Assembly (NCBI RefSeq): GCF_003634775.1
Contig: NZ_RBXB01000003.1
Location: 310,001 to 374,000, forward strand
Direction of reading: 5' to 3'
Length of the DNA stretch: 64,000 nucleotides
Source: Chryseobacterium defluvii
Lineage (GTDB): Bacteria > Bacteroidota > Bacteroidia > Flavobacteriales > Weeksellaceae
Shown piece after piece: positions 34,063 through 42,126 of the stretch (its first letter is position 1; each line of letters begins with the position of its first letter). The notes below the pieces were generated by a model. It was not told the DNA's origin. It saw only the letters and a program-made list of their open reading frames with translations, and made no database searches. The position numbers and the translations under genes were made by a program.

Positions 34063-34096
34063 AAAAAAAGCACGGAATAATCATCCCATGCTTTCA
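34063..34096 (-). terminator. Imperfect terminator hairpin after rho
   Basis: Stem AAAGCA / TGCTTT with a one-base mismatch extending to GG/CC, and a T-run on the minus strand. Confidence 0.45.
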
Positions 34097-34114
34097 TTAA
34101 CAAAGTTAAATTAT

Positions 34115-35932
34115 TTATTTGTTCATAGACATCAGGAATTCCTCATTATTAAGGGTCCCTTTGATGTTTTTATCTACAAATTCCATCGCTTCCACAGGAT
34201 TCATTTCAGAAAGATACTTTCTTAAGATCCACATTCTTTGGGAAGTCACCTCATCAAGAAGTAAATCGTCTCTGCGGGTACTTGAGGAAACCAGATCAAT
34301 GGCCGGATAAATCCTCCTGTTGGCAATTTTCCTGTCTAATTGAAGCTCCATATTCCCTGTTCCTTTGAATTCCTCAAAGATTACCTCATCCATTTTAGAA
34401 CCTGTATCAATAAGAGCTGTCGCAATAATGGTTAATGAACCTCCACCTTCAATTTTTCTTGCCGCTCCGAAGAATCTTTTTGGCTTGTGAAGAGCATTCG
34501 CATCAACACCTCCGGAAAGCACCTTTCCTGAAGCCGGTGTTACGGTATTGTAGGCTCTCGCCAATCTTGTAATGGAATCAAGCAAAATAACCACATCATG
34601 TCCGCATTCAACCATTCTTTGAGCTTTTGCTAAAACAAGGTTGGCTACTTTCACATGTTTTTCTGCTGCTTCATCAAATGTAGAAGCAATCACTTCCGCG
34701 TTGACGCTTCTTTCCATATCGGTAACCTCTTCCGGACGTTCGTCAATCAGAAGAACCATCATATAAACTTCAGGGTGATTGGCTGCAATAGAATTCGCAA
34801 TATCTTTCAGCAACATCGTTTTACCGGTTTTAGGCTGGGCAACGATCATTGCTCTTTGTCCTTTTCCGATAGGGGCGAAAAGATCCACAACTCTGGTAGA
34901 AACCGTGGAACCTTTTCCTGCGAGATTAAATTTCTCTTCAGGGAAAAGAGGGGTTAAATATTCAAAAGCCACACGATCTTTGATAAATGCCAAATCACGG
35001 CCATTAACTTCTGTTGGCTTTAATAATGAAAAATATTTCTCTCCTTCTTTGGGTAATCGTACGATTCCTTTTACCGTATCTCCGGTTTTCAGACCGAAAT
35101 TCCTGATCTGAGCCGTAGAAACATATACATCATCAGGAGACGAGATGTAGCTGAAATCTGATGAACGCAAGAACCCGTAATTATCCGGTAGTATTTCCAG
35201 AACCCCTTCAATACTAACCATCCCATCGAAATTGAACTCTTTCCTGTGGTCAGTTTCTTCCTGCCTTTCGGACTGTCTGTTCTGATTTTGGTTTTGGTTT
35301 TGATTAGGGTTTTGGCTTTGATTCTGGTTCTGATTAGGATTCTTATTGGGATTTCCACTGTTATGCGGATGATTTTGTCCTTTTTGAGATCTGGCCTGAG
35401 GTTGAGAGTGGGCCGGTTTTTCTTCTGCCGGAGCAGATTCCTTAGGTTCTGTGTTTTTTGGAGCTTCTGTTTTTTCCTGAATGACTTCAGTATTGCTTGA
35501 ATTGGCAGTAACTCTTTTTCTTTTTTTCTTTGAGGAAGAAGAATTTGTTGATCCCTCCTCTGAGCTTTCCGGTTTTATTTCTTCCGGTTTTGCATTCGCA
35601 GAAACTGTTTCTTTTTCTATAACTGTATCTTCAGTTTTAGGTTGTATTTGTGGTGAAACTTCCGCCTCTGTCCTTTGTTTGGGCGCCGCTTTCTTTGGAG
35701 CAGCTTTTCTAACAGGTGCTTTTTTCTCCGTCGGTTTGTCTTCCTCCACTCCTTTGGTTTCGGTAGTGTTGAAATAATCTTTAGCAACTTTAGGGTTAGA
35801 AGCCTGGAAATCAAGAATTGCAAAGATTTTATCATTCTCATTGCTGTTCCTTGCAACTTTAACGCCCAAATCCTTTAAGATTTTAGCCAGTTCCGTTACG
35901 GATTTTGACCTTAACGTTTCAATGTTAAACAT
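34115..35932 (-). CDS. rho: transcription termination factor Rho with a long disordered insert
   Basis: A 605-residue hexameric RNA translocase; E. coli Rho has 419 residues. Rho_N is at residues 1-48 ([18 protein letters not shown]). Residues about 55-235 form a low-complexity insert: first Lys/Glu/Ala/Pro-rich, then Asn/Gln-rich (NQNQNQNQN around 205-215). The cold-shock RNA-binding domain follows ([16 protein letters not shown]). The ATPase core has Walker [10 protein letters not shown], Walker [17 protein letters not shown], and the R-loop/arginine-finger region [19 protein letters not shown]. Long Rho inserts are known in Bacteroidota, and in Bacteroides thetaiotaomicron such an insert has been reported to drive condensate formation. 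It has a predicted leader of about 70 bases and a promoter interleaved with that of the divergent DUF4293 gene. Confidence 0.96.
   Translation of the reverse strand: MFNIETLRSKSVTELAKILKDLGVKVARNSNENDKIFAILDFQASNPKVAKDYFNTTETKGVEEDKPTEKKAPVRKAAPKKAAPKQRTEAEVSPQIQPKTEDTVIEKETVSANAKPEEIKPESSEEGSTNSSSSKKKRKRVTANSSNTEVIQEKTEAPKNTEPKESAPAEEKPAHSQPQARSQKGQNHPHNSGNPNKNPNQNQNQSQNPNQNQNQNQNRQSERQEETDHRKEFNFDGMVSIEGVLEILPDNYGFLRSSDFSYISSPDDVYVSTAQIRNFGLKTGDTVKGIVRLPKEGEKYFSLLKPTEVNGRDLAFIKDRVAFEYLTPLFPEEKFNLAGKGSTVSTRVVDLFAPIGKGQRAMIVAQPKTGKTMLLKDIANSIAANHPEVYMMVLLIDERPEEVTDMERSVNAEVIASTFDEAAEKHVKVANLVLAKAQRMVECGHDVVILLDSITRLARAYNTVTPASGKVLSGGVDANALHKPKRFFGAARKIEGGGSLTIIATALIDTGSKMDEVIFEEFKGTGNMELQLDRKIANRRIYPAIDLVSSSTRRDDLLLDEVTSQRMWILRKYLSEMNPVEAMEFVDKNIKGTLNNEEFLMSMNK
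35270..35350 (-). repeat. AAAACC/AAAATC-like short tandem repeat inside rho
   Basis: On the plus strand this reads as repeated GGTTTT/GATTAGG/GGTTCT units (minus strand AAC-CAA codons). It encodes the Asn-Gln run of the Rho insert. Such a tract can change length by slippage. Confidence 0.6.
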
Positions 35933-36010
35933 ATGTATGTAAAAATGTAATTAATTGTGAATAAGAAAAGTAAGTCCGGTGACTTTTGTTTTCAAGTACA
36001 TTGTATAATG

Positions 36011-36040
36011 CAAATCTACACTTATTTTTGAATTGTGCAA
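36011..36040 (-). promoter_or_regulatory. rho promoter TTG-N19-TAGATTTG
   Basis: On the minus strand: TTG (36040-36038), a 19-base spacer and TAGATTTG (36018-36011). It physically overlaps the plus-strand promoter at 36028-36057. Confidence 0.7.
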
Positions 36041-36057
36041 AATTTATGTTATTTTTG
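36028..36057 (+). promoter_or_regulatory. DUF4293 gene promoter TTG-N19-TATTTTTG
   Basis: TTG at 36028-36030, a 19-base spacer and TATTTTTG at 36050-36057; the ATG is at 36076. Another TATTTTTG lies at 36023-36030 and includes the TTG. Confidence 0.7.
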
Positions 36058-36075
36058 CAAGGAATTTACTATTCA

Positions 36076-36465
36076 ATGCTACAAAGAATACAGACTATAT
36101 GGGTTTTTCTGGCAGTTTTAGCTGCTGTTTTTCTTTTTGTAACAGGACAGGATGTGGCTGTTTCTGGTAATATTCCTGTCATACATATTGCCTGTATAGC
36201 ACTTGTCTTGATTGGATTGCTTAGTATATTCAGTTTTAAAAATAGAAAAAGACAAATTCTGCTGAATAATATCAGCATGATTATAAACGCTTTGTTGATT
36301 GGTGTATTGGTGTACTGGTTACTAAACTTATCCGGAGGAATTCAATTTCCTGAGAAGGGTATTGAGCCAGTTTTCCCATTGATTGCGGTGATTTGTTTGT
36401 TTATTGCAAATATATATATCCGCAGAGATGAGAGGCTCGTAAAATCTGTAGACAGACTTCGATAA
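36076..36465 (+). CDS. DUF4293 membrane protein
   Basis: A 129-residue protein with four membrane helices, starting MLQRIQTIWVFLAVLAAVFL, the characteristic opening of DUF4293. The C-terminus (NIYIRRDERLVKSVDRLR) is basic and cytoplasmic. The family is conserved in Bacteroidota next to rho; function unknown. ATG 36076 was chosen because upstream in-frame codons precede the promoter. A terminator hairpin follows 24 bases after the stop. Confidence 0.85.
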   Translation: MLQRIQTIWVFLAVLAAVFLFVTGQDVAVSGNIPVIHIACIALVLIGLLSIFSFKNRKRQILLNNISMIINALLIGVLVYWLLNLSGGIQFPEKGIEPVFPLIAVICLFIANIYIRRDERLVKSVDRLR

Positions 36466-36489
36466 CCTTACAACGATTTTTTGAGTGAG

Positions 36490-36518
36490 AACAGTTCCTT
36501 TTTAGGAGCTGTTTTTTT
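36490..36518 (+). terminator. Rho-independent terminator
   Basis: Stem AACAGTTCCT / AGGAGCTGTT (one G-U pair), TTTT loop, T-run, after the DUF4293 gene. Confidence 0.75.
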
Positions 36519-36582
36519 ATTTTGTATACCTTTATGCAACATTTTTATAAAACCTGCGACAGATATAACAAATTCTATTACA

Positions 36583-37506
36583 ATGAAAAAATTAGCTTTT
36601 TTTACAGTAACCCTTTTTTCCGTATTCACTTTTGCACAGGATGTTTCTCCGGATAGGATCAAAACAGTGATTTCCACTCTCGCTTCCGACGATATGAAAG
36701 GCCGCGAAATCGGAACTCCTGAAAATGATAATGCCGCCAAATATATTGCACGTCTCTTTGAAGAAAACAATCTTGAATACTGTACCGGAAATTCTTACTT
36801 GGTACCATTTGATTATAAAGGAAAAACTGTTTATAATGTTTGTGGAGTAAAAAAAGGAAAAAGTGATAAATATCTGGGATTTTCAGGTCATTTTGATCAC
36901 ATCGGAACAAGCAACAAAAGCGGAGACAACATATACAACGGAGCTGATGATGATGCCAGTGGTATAACCACCCTGGTAGGAATTGCAGATTATTTTAAAG
37001 ATAAGAAACCCGATTTCTCTATGGTTTTCATTGCATTCAACGGGGAAGAAAAGGGAATGTTGGGTTCAAAAGCAATAGCCAAGGATAAAAATTTGGATAA
37101 GATCTATAATAATCTGTATTCGCTTTTCAATTTTGAAATGGTAGCCACAGAATCTCAATTTGGGAAAAATGCACTGTTCATGACAGGTGATGAATATTCT
37201 GACCTGGATGAATTATTCAATCAGAATGCTTCCGATGGTTTGAAAATACATCCGGACCCTTATGCGGCACAGCAATTATTTTACAGATCAGATAATGTGA
37301 GTTTTGTAAAGAAAAAGATTATTGCCCATTCTTTATCTACTGTAAACATGAACAAAGCCTCCCATTATCATCATGAAAGCGATGATGTGAGTGTCGTAGA
37401 TTTTGATAATCTTACCCAAATCATCAATAGTTTTGGAAAAACACTGGAAAAACTAACCCCTCAAAATTTTGCTCCAAAGTATAATAATAAAGTAAAATTC
37501 AATTAG
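36583..37506 (+). CDS. exported M28-family zinc aminopeptidase-like protein
   Basis: A 307-residue protein with signal peptide MKKLAFFTVTLFSVFTFAQ. The M28 metal-binding pattern is visible: GFSGHFDHIG (His), YNGADDDASGITTL (bridging Asp), FIAFNGEEKGMLGS (catalytic Glu-Glu), NFEMVATE and a late His in KASHYHHESDD. It likely removes N-terminal residues from peptides in the periplasm or outside. No PA-insert or T9SS sorting domain is present, so a periplasmic or envelope location is most likely. ATG 36583 is chosen because it begins the signal peptide; the open frame upstream runs through the preceding terminator. Confidence 0.88.
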   Translation: MKKLAFFTVTLFSVFTFAQDVSPDRIKTVISTLASDDMKGREIGTPENDNAAKYIARLFEENNLEYCTGNSYLVPFDYKGKTVYNVCGVKKGKSDKYLGFSGHFDHIGTSNKSGDNIYNGADDDASGITTLVGIADYFKDKKPDFSMVFIAFNGEEKGMLGSKAIAKDKNLDKIYNNLYSLFNFEMVATESQFGKNALFMTGDEYSDLDELFNQNASDGLKIHPDPYAAQQLFYRSDNVSFVKKKIIAHSLSTVNMNKASHYHHESDDVSVVDFDNLTQIINSFGKTLEKLTPQNFAPKYNNKVKFN

Positions 37507-37531
37507 AAACGTCTAATCCTTTAATTTTCCG

Positions 37532-37539
37532 TAATTTTG
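37532..37539 (+). promoter_or_regulatory. -7 promoter element (TAATTTTG)
   Basis: Exact TAnnTTTG match 18 bases before the ABC exporter ATG at 37558. Confidence 0.55.
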
Positions 37540-37557
37540 TTTTTCTATTTCCACTGA

Positions 37558-39426
37558 ATGAAACCACTACAAAGAATACTCTACTTCGCAAAACCTCATC
37601 AAAAATATCTTTTCGGGAGTATATTTTTTAACATACTTTATTCATTGTTAAGTATTTTCTCGGTGATTACCATGCTTCCTATACTCAGAATTTTATTTAA
37701 ACTTGATAAGGCAGTGGATATTTCCAATCCACCGGTTTATAAAGGAAATTCTGACAGTTTCTTTGGTTATGTAGGTGATCTGGGCAAATATTTTGATTAT
37801 TTAAAAGAGCTGGCCTATTATAAAATTCAAATGAACATTAACGAACATGGAAGTGTTCAGGTTTTAGCGACTTTATGTATCATTACGGCTTTCGCATTTT
37901 TATTGAGGAACCTTTTCAGATATCTGGGTGCTTTTCTACTTGTTAATTACAGGGTAGGAATTACCAGAGATTTGAGAACAGCTATGTATGATAAATTTTT
38001 GCAGTTGCCGGTATCATTCTTTACCGAACAGAGAAAAGGGGATATGATGTCCAGGATCTCCAATGATATTGGTGCCGTAGAGGGAGGTATTATGGGAGTT
38101 CTTGTCGATTTGGTGAATGCGCCTTTCATGATCATTGGAACATTGATTACTTTATTTATGCTTGATGCGAACCTGACTCTGTTTTCCCTGATTATTTTTC
38201 CGATCATGGGGCTTATTATTTCATGGGTTGGAAAAAGCTTAAAAAAACAGGCTACCTCAGCCCAGCAGGAATTGGGGAATATGTTTTCACTGGTAGACGA
38301 AACATTGAAATCATCCAAAGTCATAAAAATATTCAATGCAGACAGAATTCTAAAAAACAGATTCAATACAACCACCACTCAATGGCAAAAGTTTGCCATA
38401 GGGATGAGCAGAAGAAGAGAAATGGCATCTCCGATGAGCGAATTTTTAGGATCTGTAACCATCCTTTTAATTACATGGTTTGCCGGTTTAAATATTATTA
38501 ACGGAACCAATAATGATCCTGTTACATTTTTAGCTTTCATCGGATTGTTTTTCCAGATACTGGACCCCGCAAAGAAACTTTCCAATTCCATCTCTTCTAT
38601 TCAGGGAGGTATGGCAAGTTTAGACAGGGTTTCCGAAGTGCTTGATTATGATTTAAAGGTTGAAGAAATTGCAGAACCTGTTTCCATTTCAACGCTTAAA
38701 AACAGCATTGAATTTAGCAATATTGGGTTCTATTATGACAAGGACAATATTATCCTTAAAAACTTTTCCCTTACGATTCCAAAAGGCAAGACAATTGCTT
38801 TGGTTGGGCAAAGCGGCAGCGGAAAAACCACGATTGCCAATCTTCTGGCAAGGTTTTATGATGTTTCCGAAGGGGATATTTTGATTGACGGTATTAATAT
38901 CAAGCATTTAAAATTAAAGGAATACCGCCAGTTGTTGGGAATGGTTACTCAGGAATCAGTTCTATTCAACGATTCGGTATATAACAACATTTTGATGGGC
39001 AAACCGGATGCTACTAAAGAAGAGATTATTGCAGCCGCTAAAATCGCCAATGCAGATTCCTTTATTTCCCAGCTTCCCGAAGGATATGATACCAACATCG
39101 GAGATGATGGGAACAAGCTTTCCGGAGGTCAAAAACAAAGGGTATCCATTGCAAGGGCAGTATTGAAAAACCCGCCTATTATGATTCTGGATGAAGCCAC
39201 TTCTGCTTTGGACACGGAATCTGAAAGGTTTGTACAGGATGCCCTGGAAAAAATGATGGAAAACCGGACCTCTCTTGTGATTGCCCACAGGCTTTCAACC
39301 ATTCAGAAAGCAGACTGGATTGTCGTGATGGAAAAAGGAGATATTGTGGAACAAGGGACCCATCACGAGCTTATTGCTAAAAAGGGCATGTATTACAAAC
39401 TTGTTGAGCTTCAGAACTTCGATTAA
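37558..39426 (+). CDS. MsbA-like ABC exporter (fused permease-ATPase)
   Basis: A 622-residue half-transporter that would work as a homodimer. The six-helix permease domain (about 1-350) carries EQRKGDMMSRISNDI. The nucleotide-binding domain has Walker A LVGQSGSGKTTI, Q-loop VTQESVLF, signature LSGGQKQRVSIARA, Walker B PIMILDEATSAL and switch His in IAHRLST. The closest type is lipid A/multidrug exporters (MsbA); lipid A flipping is plausible but not proven. It has its own promoter and is followed after 25 bases by the DUF1801 gene. Confidence 0.92.
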   Translation: MKPLQRILYFAKPHQKYLFGSIFFNILYSLLSIFSVITMLPILRILFKLDKAVDISNPPVYKGNSDSFFGYVGDLGKYFDYLKELAYYKIQMNINEHGSVQVLATLCIITAFAFLLRNLFRYLGAFLLVNYRVGITRDLRTAMYDKFLQLPVSFFTEQRKGDMMSRISNDIGAVEGGIMGVLVDLVNAPFMIIGTLITLFMLDANLTLFSLIIFPIMGLIISWVGKSLKKQATSAQQELGNMFSLVDETLKSSKVIKIFNADRILKNRFNTTTTQWQKFAIGMSRRREMASPMSEFLGSVTILLITWFAGLNIINGTNNDPVTFLAFIGLFFQILDPAKKLSNSISSIQGGMASLDRVSEVLDYDLKVEEIAEPVSISTLKNSIEFSNIGFYYDKDNIILKNFSLTIPKGKTIALVGQSGSGKTTIANLLARFYDVSEGDILIDGINIKHLKLKEYRQLLGMVTQESVLFNDSVYNNILMGKPDATKEEIIAAAKIANADSFISQLPEGYDTNIGDDGNKLSGGQKQRVSIARAVLKNPPIMILDEATSALDTESERFVQDALEKMMENRTSLVIAHRLSTIQKADWIVVMEKGDIVEQGTHHELIAKKGMYYKLVELQNFD

Positions 39427-39451
39427 ATTCATATCATTTAAAACTATTTAA

Positions 39452-39799
39452 ATGAACCCTATACAAGAGTATTTCTACAGAATTGAAGAACCTGCAAGAA
39501 GTACTCTTTTGTTTTTAAGAAAAAAAATACTGGAATCTGACGTTGAATACATTACTGAGACGTTGAGCTTCGGATTGCCATTCTTTAAATATAAAAAGAA
39601 GATGCTTTGTTATTTATACTACAGTAAAAAATATCAAAAGCATTATATCAGTTTCTATCATGGTGATAAATTAGTTCATCCGCAACTTTTACAGGAAGGC
39701 AGAAAGAAGTTTAAAATCCTTCTGATCGACATGGAAGAGGATTTGCCTTTAGAACTGATTTTCAATATTATTCATGAGGTGAAAACTTATATAAAATAA
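39452..39799 (+). CDS. DUF1801 (YdhG/YdeI-like) protein
   Basis: A 115-residue soluble protein. EYFYRIEEPARSTLLFLRKKIL at the start, ITETLSFGLPFFKYKKKMLCYLYY in the middle and HYISFYHGDKL fit the DUF1801 fold, where a 'y..P.f.y.g' segment forms the core. Function unknown. It is probably co-transcribed with the ABC exporter upstream (25-base gap) and ends at a shared convergent hairpin. Confidence 0.8.
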   Translation: MNPIQEYFYRIEEPARSTLLFLRKKILESDVEYITETLSFGLPFFKYKKKMLCYLYYSKKYQKHYISFYHGDKLVHPQLLQEGRKKFKILLIDMEEDLPLELIFNIIHEVKTYIK

Positions 39800-39802
39800 A
39801 AA

Positions 39803-39827
39803 AGAGAAAACCAAAATGATTTTCTCT
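39803..39827. terminator. Weak bidirectional hairpin between convergent genes
   Basis: Stem AGAGAAAA / TTTTCTCT with a nine-base loop, lying between the DUF1801 gene and psd. Confidence 0.4.
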
Positions 39828-39854
39828 GTTATTCTTGTATTGTTTTTTTCAAAC

Positions 39855-40508
39855 TTATTCCTTCAACCTTGCAATAACATCCAATCCGCCTTTGGTAATG
39901 TCGCCGATCTTACAAATGATTTCCGTATCTAATGGTAAGAAAACATCCATTCTAGAACCGAATTTGATGAAACCGAATTCATGTCCTGCTTTTGCCTGAT
40001 CTCCTTCATTACAGTAAAAAACAATCCTTCTTGCCACATAACCCGCAATTTGTCTGAAAACTACTTTATGATTCGTTAAACTTTCAACAGCAACTGTTGT
40101 TCTCTCATTTTCTGTAGATGATTTCTCGTGCCATGCCACCAGATATTTTCCCGGATGGTATTTTTTATAAATCACTTTCCCAGACACAGGATACCGGCAA
40201 ATATGTACATTCAAAGGGGACATAAAAATAGAAACCTGAATGGCTTTTCCTTTTAAAAACTCAGTTTCTTCCACTTCTTTGATCATAACAACCTTTCCAT
40301 CTACAGGAGCCACTACATTTTCCCTGTGATCCAGAATTTTACGATCCGGCACCCGGAAAAACCAAAATACAAGGCTATAAATCACCAATAAAGGCATAAT
40401 AACCAGTAACGACCAGATTTTAAGAAAATAAATAGCTAAAACTCCAATAATAATAAAAAGCAGAGTTGCTACAATAATGGTTCCTTTTGATTCTTTATGT
40501 AGTTTCAT
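39855..40508 (-). CDS. psd: phosphatidylserine decarboxylase proenzyme
   Basis: A 217-residue membrane-associated enzyme that makes phosphatidylethanolamine. Two N-terminal helices (about 10-47) are followed by the decarboxylase core: VVAPVDGKVV, SIFMSPLNVHICRYP (catalytic-site His) and KFGSRMDVFLP near residue 184, where self-cleavage before the Ser makes the pyruvoyl group. This is the short archaeal/Bacteroidota-type form with G-S instead of LGST. It lies 4 bases after cdsA in one operon, so CDP-diacylglycerol synthesis and the last phosphatidylethanolamine step are made together; pssA is not in the window. Confidence 0.93.
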   Translation of the reverse strand: MKLHKESKGTIIVATLLFIIIGVLAIYFLKIWSLLVIMPLLVIYSLVFWFFRVPDRKILDHRENVVAPVDGKVVMIKEVEETEFLKGKAIQVSIFMSPLNVHICRYPVSGKVIYKKYHPGKYLVAWHEKSSTENERTTVAVESLTNHKVVFRQIAGYVARRIVFYCNEGDQAKAGHEFGFIKFGSRMDVFLPLDTEIICKIGDITKGGLDVIARLKE

Positions 40509-40512
40509 GAGT

Positions 40513-41385
40513 TTAAATAAATTTTTCTAAAATAAAGTACAAATATACGACAGGTGCACAGATTAAAAAACTGTCCAGCCTATCTAAAATTCCTCCATGT
40601 CCCGGAATAATGTTTCCACTGTCTTTCACTCCGAAAGTTCTTTTCAACTGGCTTTCTACCAAATCTCCCAAAGGAGCAAAAGTTGCCACTAAAAATCCGA
40701 CAACCATCCAGTTTCCTCGAAGCTCCGGCTGATACTGCTCTACGAAGTATGACAAAACCAATGTAAGGATAACCCCGCCGGCATATCCTTCCCAGGTTTT
40801 TTTAGGGGATATTTTAGGAGCCATTTTATGTTTCCCGAAAAACTTTCCCGCCAAATAGGCAAAAGTATCACTGCTCCAAATGAGAATGAATAAAAATAAT
40901 ACCTCTAAAGAAAACGTATGGTTATAGGTAGAATATTTGGGTAAACCTAATGCAAAGCTGAAAGGCAGTGCTACGTAAATAACCGTAAAAATAAGTTTCC
41001 CGCTGTCATAATATAATTCATTCGGGTATTTGAATAAAGTAACAACAGCTATTGCAATTAAAGCAAGTGCCAATATTTCATTTAATCTGAAATCAAAGTA
41101 GAAATCATGGTAAAAATATCTTTTGGAGAACATATAGAAGATGATCACAATAACAGGAAAAACCACCCATTTTTCATATCCTTTTCCAAACTTCATGATT
41201 TTGATACACTCCCATGAGCCGATTACCATTAAAAAGGTAATTAAAAGATAATACAGATATTGTTGCTGAATAGGCTCAGGAGAAATAGAGTTGATGAATT
41301 GAGCTCCAAGTGGAGAGGTACAAAGGATGATAATTGCAACATATACAATTCCGGAAATGGTTCTTTGTATGAGATTTTTATCCAA
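40513..41385 (-). CDS. cdsA: phosphatidate cytidylyltransferase
   Basis: A 290-residue polytopic membrane enzyme that makes CDP-diacylglycerol from CTP and phosphatidic acid. The family signature is complete near the C-terminus: SQLKRTFGVKDSGNIIPGHG followed by GILDRLDS. A second conserved stretch is PKISPKKTWEGYAGG. The start codon appears to be TTG (41385); no in-frame ATG precedes the first helix. It lies between the LUD-domain gene (24 bases) and psd (4 bases). Confidence 0.95.
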   Translation of the reverse strand: MDKNLIQRTISGIVYVAIIILCTSPLGAQFINSISPEPIQQQYLYYLLITFLMVIGSWECIKIMKFGKGYEKWVVFPVIVIIFYMFSKRYFYHDFYFDFRLNEILALALIAIAVVTLFKYPNELYYDSGKLIFTVIYVALPFSFALGLPKYSTYNHTFSLEVLFLFILIWSSDTFAYLAGKFFGKHKMAPKISPKKTWEGYAGGVILTLVLSYFVEQYQPELRGNWMVVGFLVATFAPLGDLVESQLKRTFGVKDSGNIIPGHGGILDRLDSFLICAPVVYLYFILEKFI

Positions 41386-41409
41386 AATTTAAATTTTATA
41401 AGTTGATGC

Positions 41410-41991
41410 TTAATCTTCAAGCAGCAATAAAAACAGTTTTGTGCTGGAACTGGAAGAACTGTCTAGTTTAGACTGGCTTCCGCTGATGGAAGTTAAATTT
41501 TTGATGTTCCCGTTCCTTTTGATTTTTCCCATGGCATCATTTAAATTATTAACGATCTGGGAAACATTGGCCATAATGATAATCCTATCAGGAAGCCTTG
41601 ATGAGTGATAATGGAGAATATTATTATGCGAAAGCATTATTCTGCCATCATACGCAATGAGATATTCGCAGGTGATAAACGCTGCATCATTGGAATGCAC
41701 AAGTTCTGAAGTGTATGGTGTTTTTACAACGTTCAAAAAGCTTTGAAGCTCCTTATCCCAGCAGAAAACATTGCTGATCCCTTCTATCTTGATAATCTGA
41801 TTTAAAGTTTGAAGAGCTTCCGCCTCATCTGCGCAGTAATTGAAAAAACCACCGGAATGCGTAAATAATTGCGCAAACTTGTAGTCAAGATCCGCATTTT
41901 TCAGCGAATCTCCAAGCTTTTCCAGGCTCTGTTTATCCTCTTCCTCAGGCTGGTTGGTAAGTTTGCTTACAATTTTCTTAAATAAACTCAA
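41410..41991 (-). CDS. LUD-domain protein (LutC-like)
   Basis: A 193-residue protein whose middle (SNVFCWDKELQSFL, AAFITCEYLIAYDGRIMLSH, LPDRIIIMANVSQIVNNLNDA) fits the LUD/LutC fold, a deoxyribose-kinase-like domain of unclear activity found in lactate-utilisation operons. No iron-sulfur or lactate genes are nearby; instead it heads a phospholipid operon next to ftsH, an arrangement I recall from other flavobacteria. The C-terminus has a serine run (SSSSSS) and ends LLLLED. The start is TTG at 41991. An upstream TACTTTTG element supports it as the first gene. Confidence 0.75.
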   Translation of the reverse strand: MSLFKKIVSKLTNQPEEEDKQSLEKLGDSLKNADLDYKFAQLFTHSGGFFNYCADEAEALQTLNQIIKIEGISNVFCWDKELQSFLNVVKTPYTSELVHSNDAAFITCEYLIAYDGRIMLSHNNILHYHSSRLPDRIIIMANVSQIVNNLNDAMGKIKRNGNIKNLTSISGSQSKLDSSSSSSTKLFLLLLED

Positions 41992-42018
41992 CTTAAATTA
42001 TTTTTAGTCAACTTTATA

Positions 42019-42026
42019 CAAAAGTA
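42019..42026 (-). promoter_or_regulatory. -7 promoter element (TACTTTTG, minus strand)
   Basis: Exact TAnnTTTG match 27 bases before the TTG start of the LUD gene, which makes it the likely promoter for LUD-cdsA-psd. Confidence 0.5.
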
Positions 42027-42068
42027 AAAAATTAATTATATAGATTCTAAAAAAGTGTCCTTAAATAT

Positions 42069-42101
42069 GAAAAAACCTGGTAATTTTGAATTACCAGGTT
42101 T
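42069..42101 (-). terminator. Rho-independent terminator after ftsH
   Basis: A 13-base stem AAACCTGGTAATT / AATTACCAGGTTT with a TTG loop and a T-run on the minus strand. It separates rsfS-ftsH from the LUD operon. Confidence 0.85.
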
Positions 42102-42126
42102 ATATTTTGATTAATTTCAGGTACTT

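Noticed and set aside
35246..35878. Several long open frames antisense to rho
   Set aside because: They mirror the low-complexity Lys/Glu/Pro and Asn/Gln codons of the Rho insert, contain Ser/Phe/Leu-rich nonsense, and have no promoter or family resemblance.
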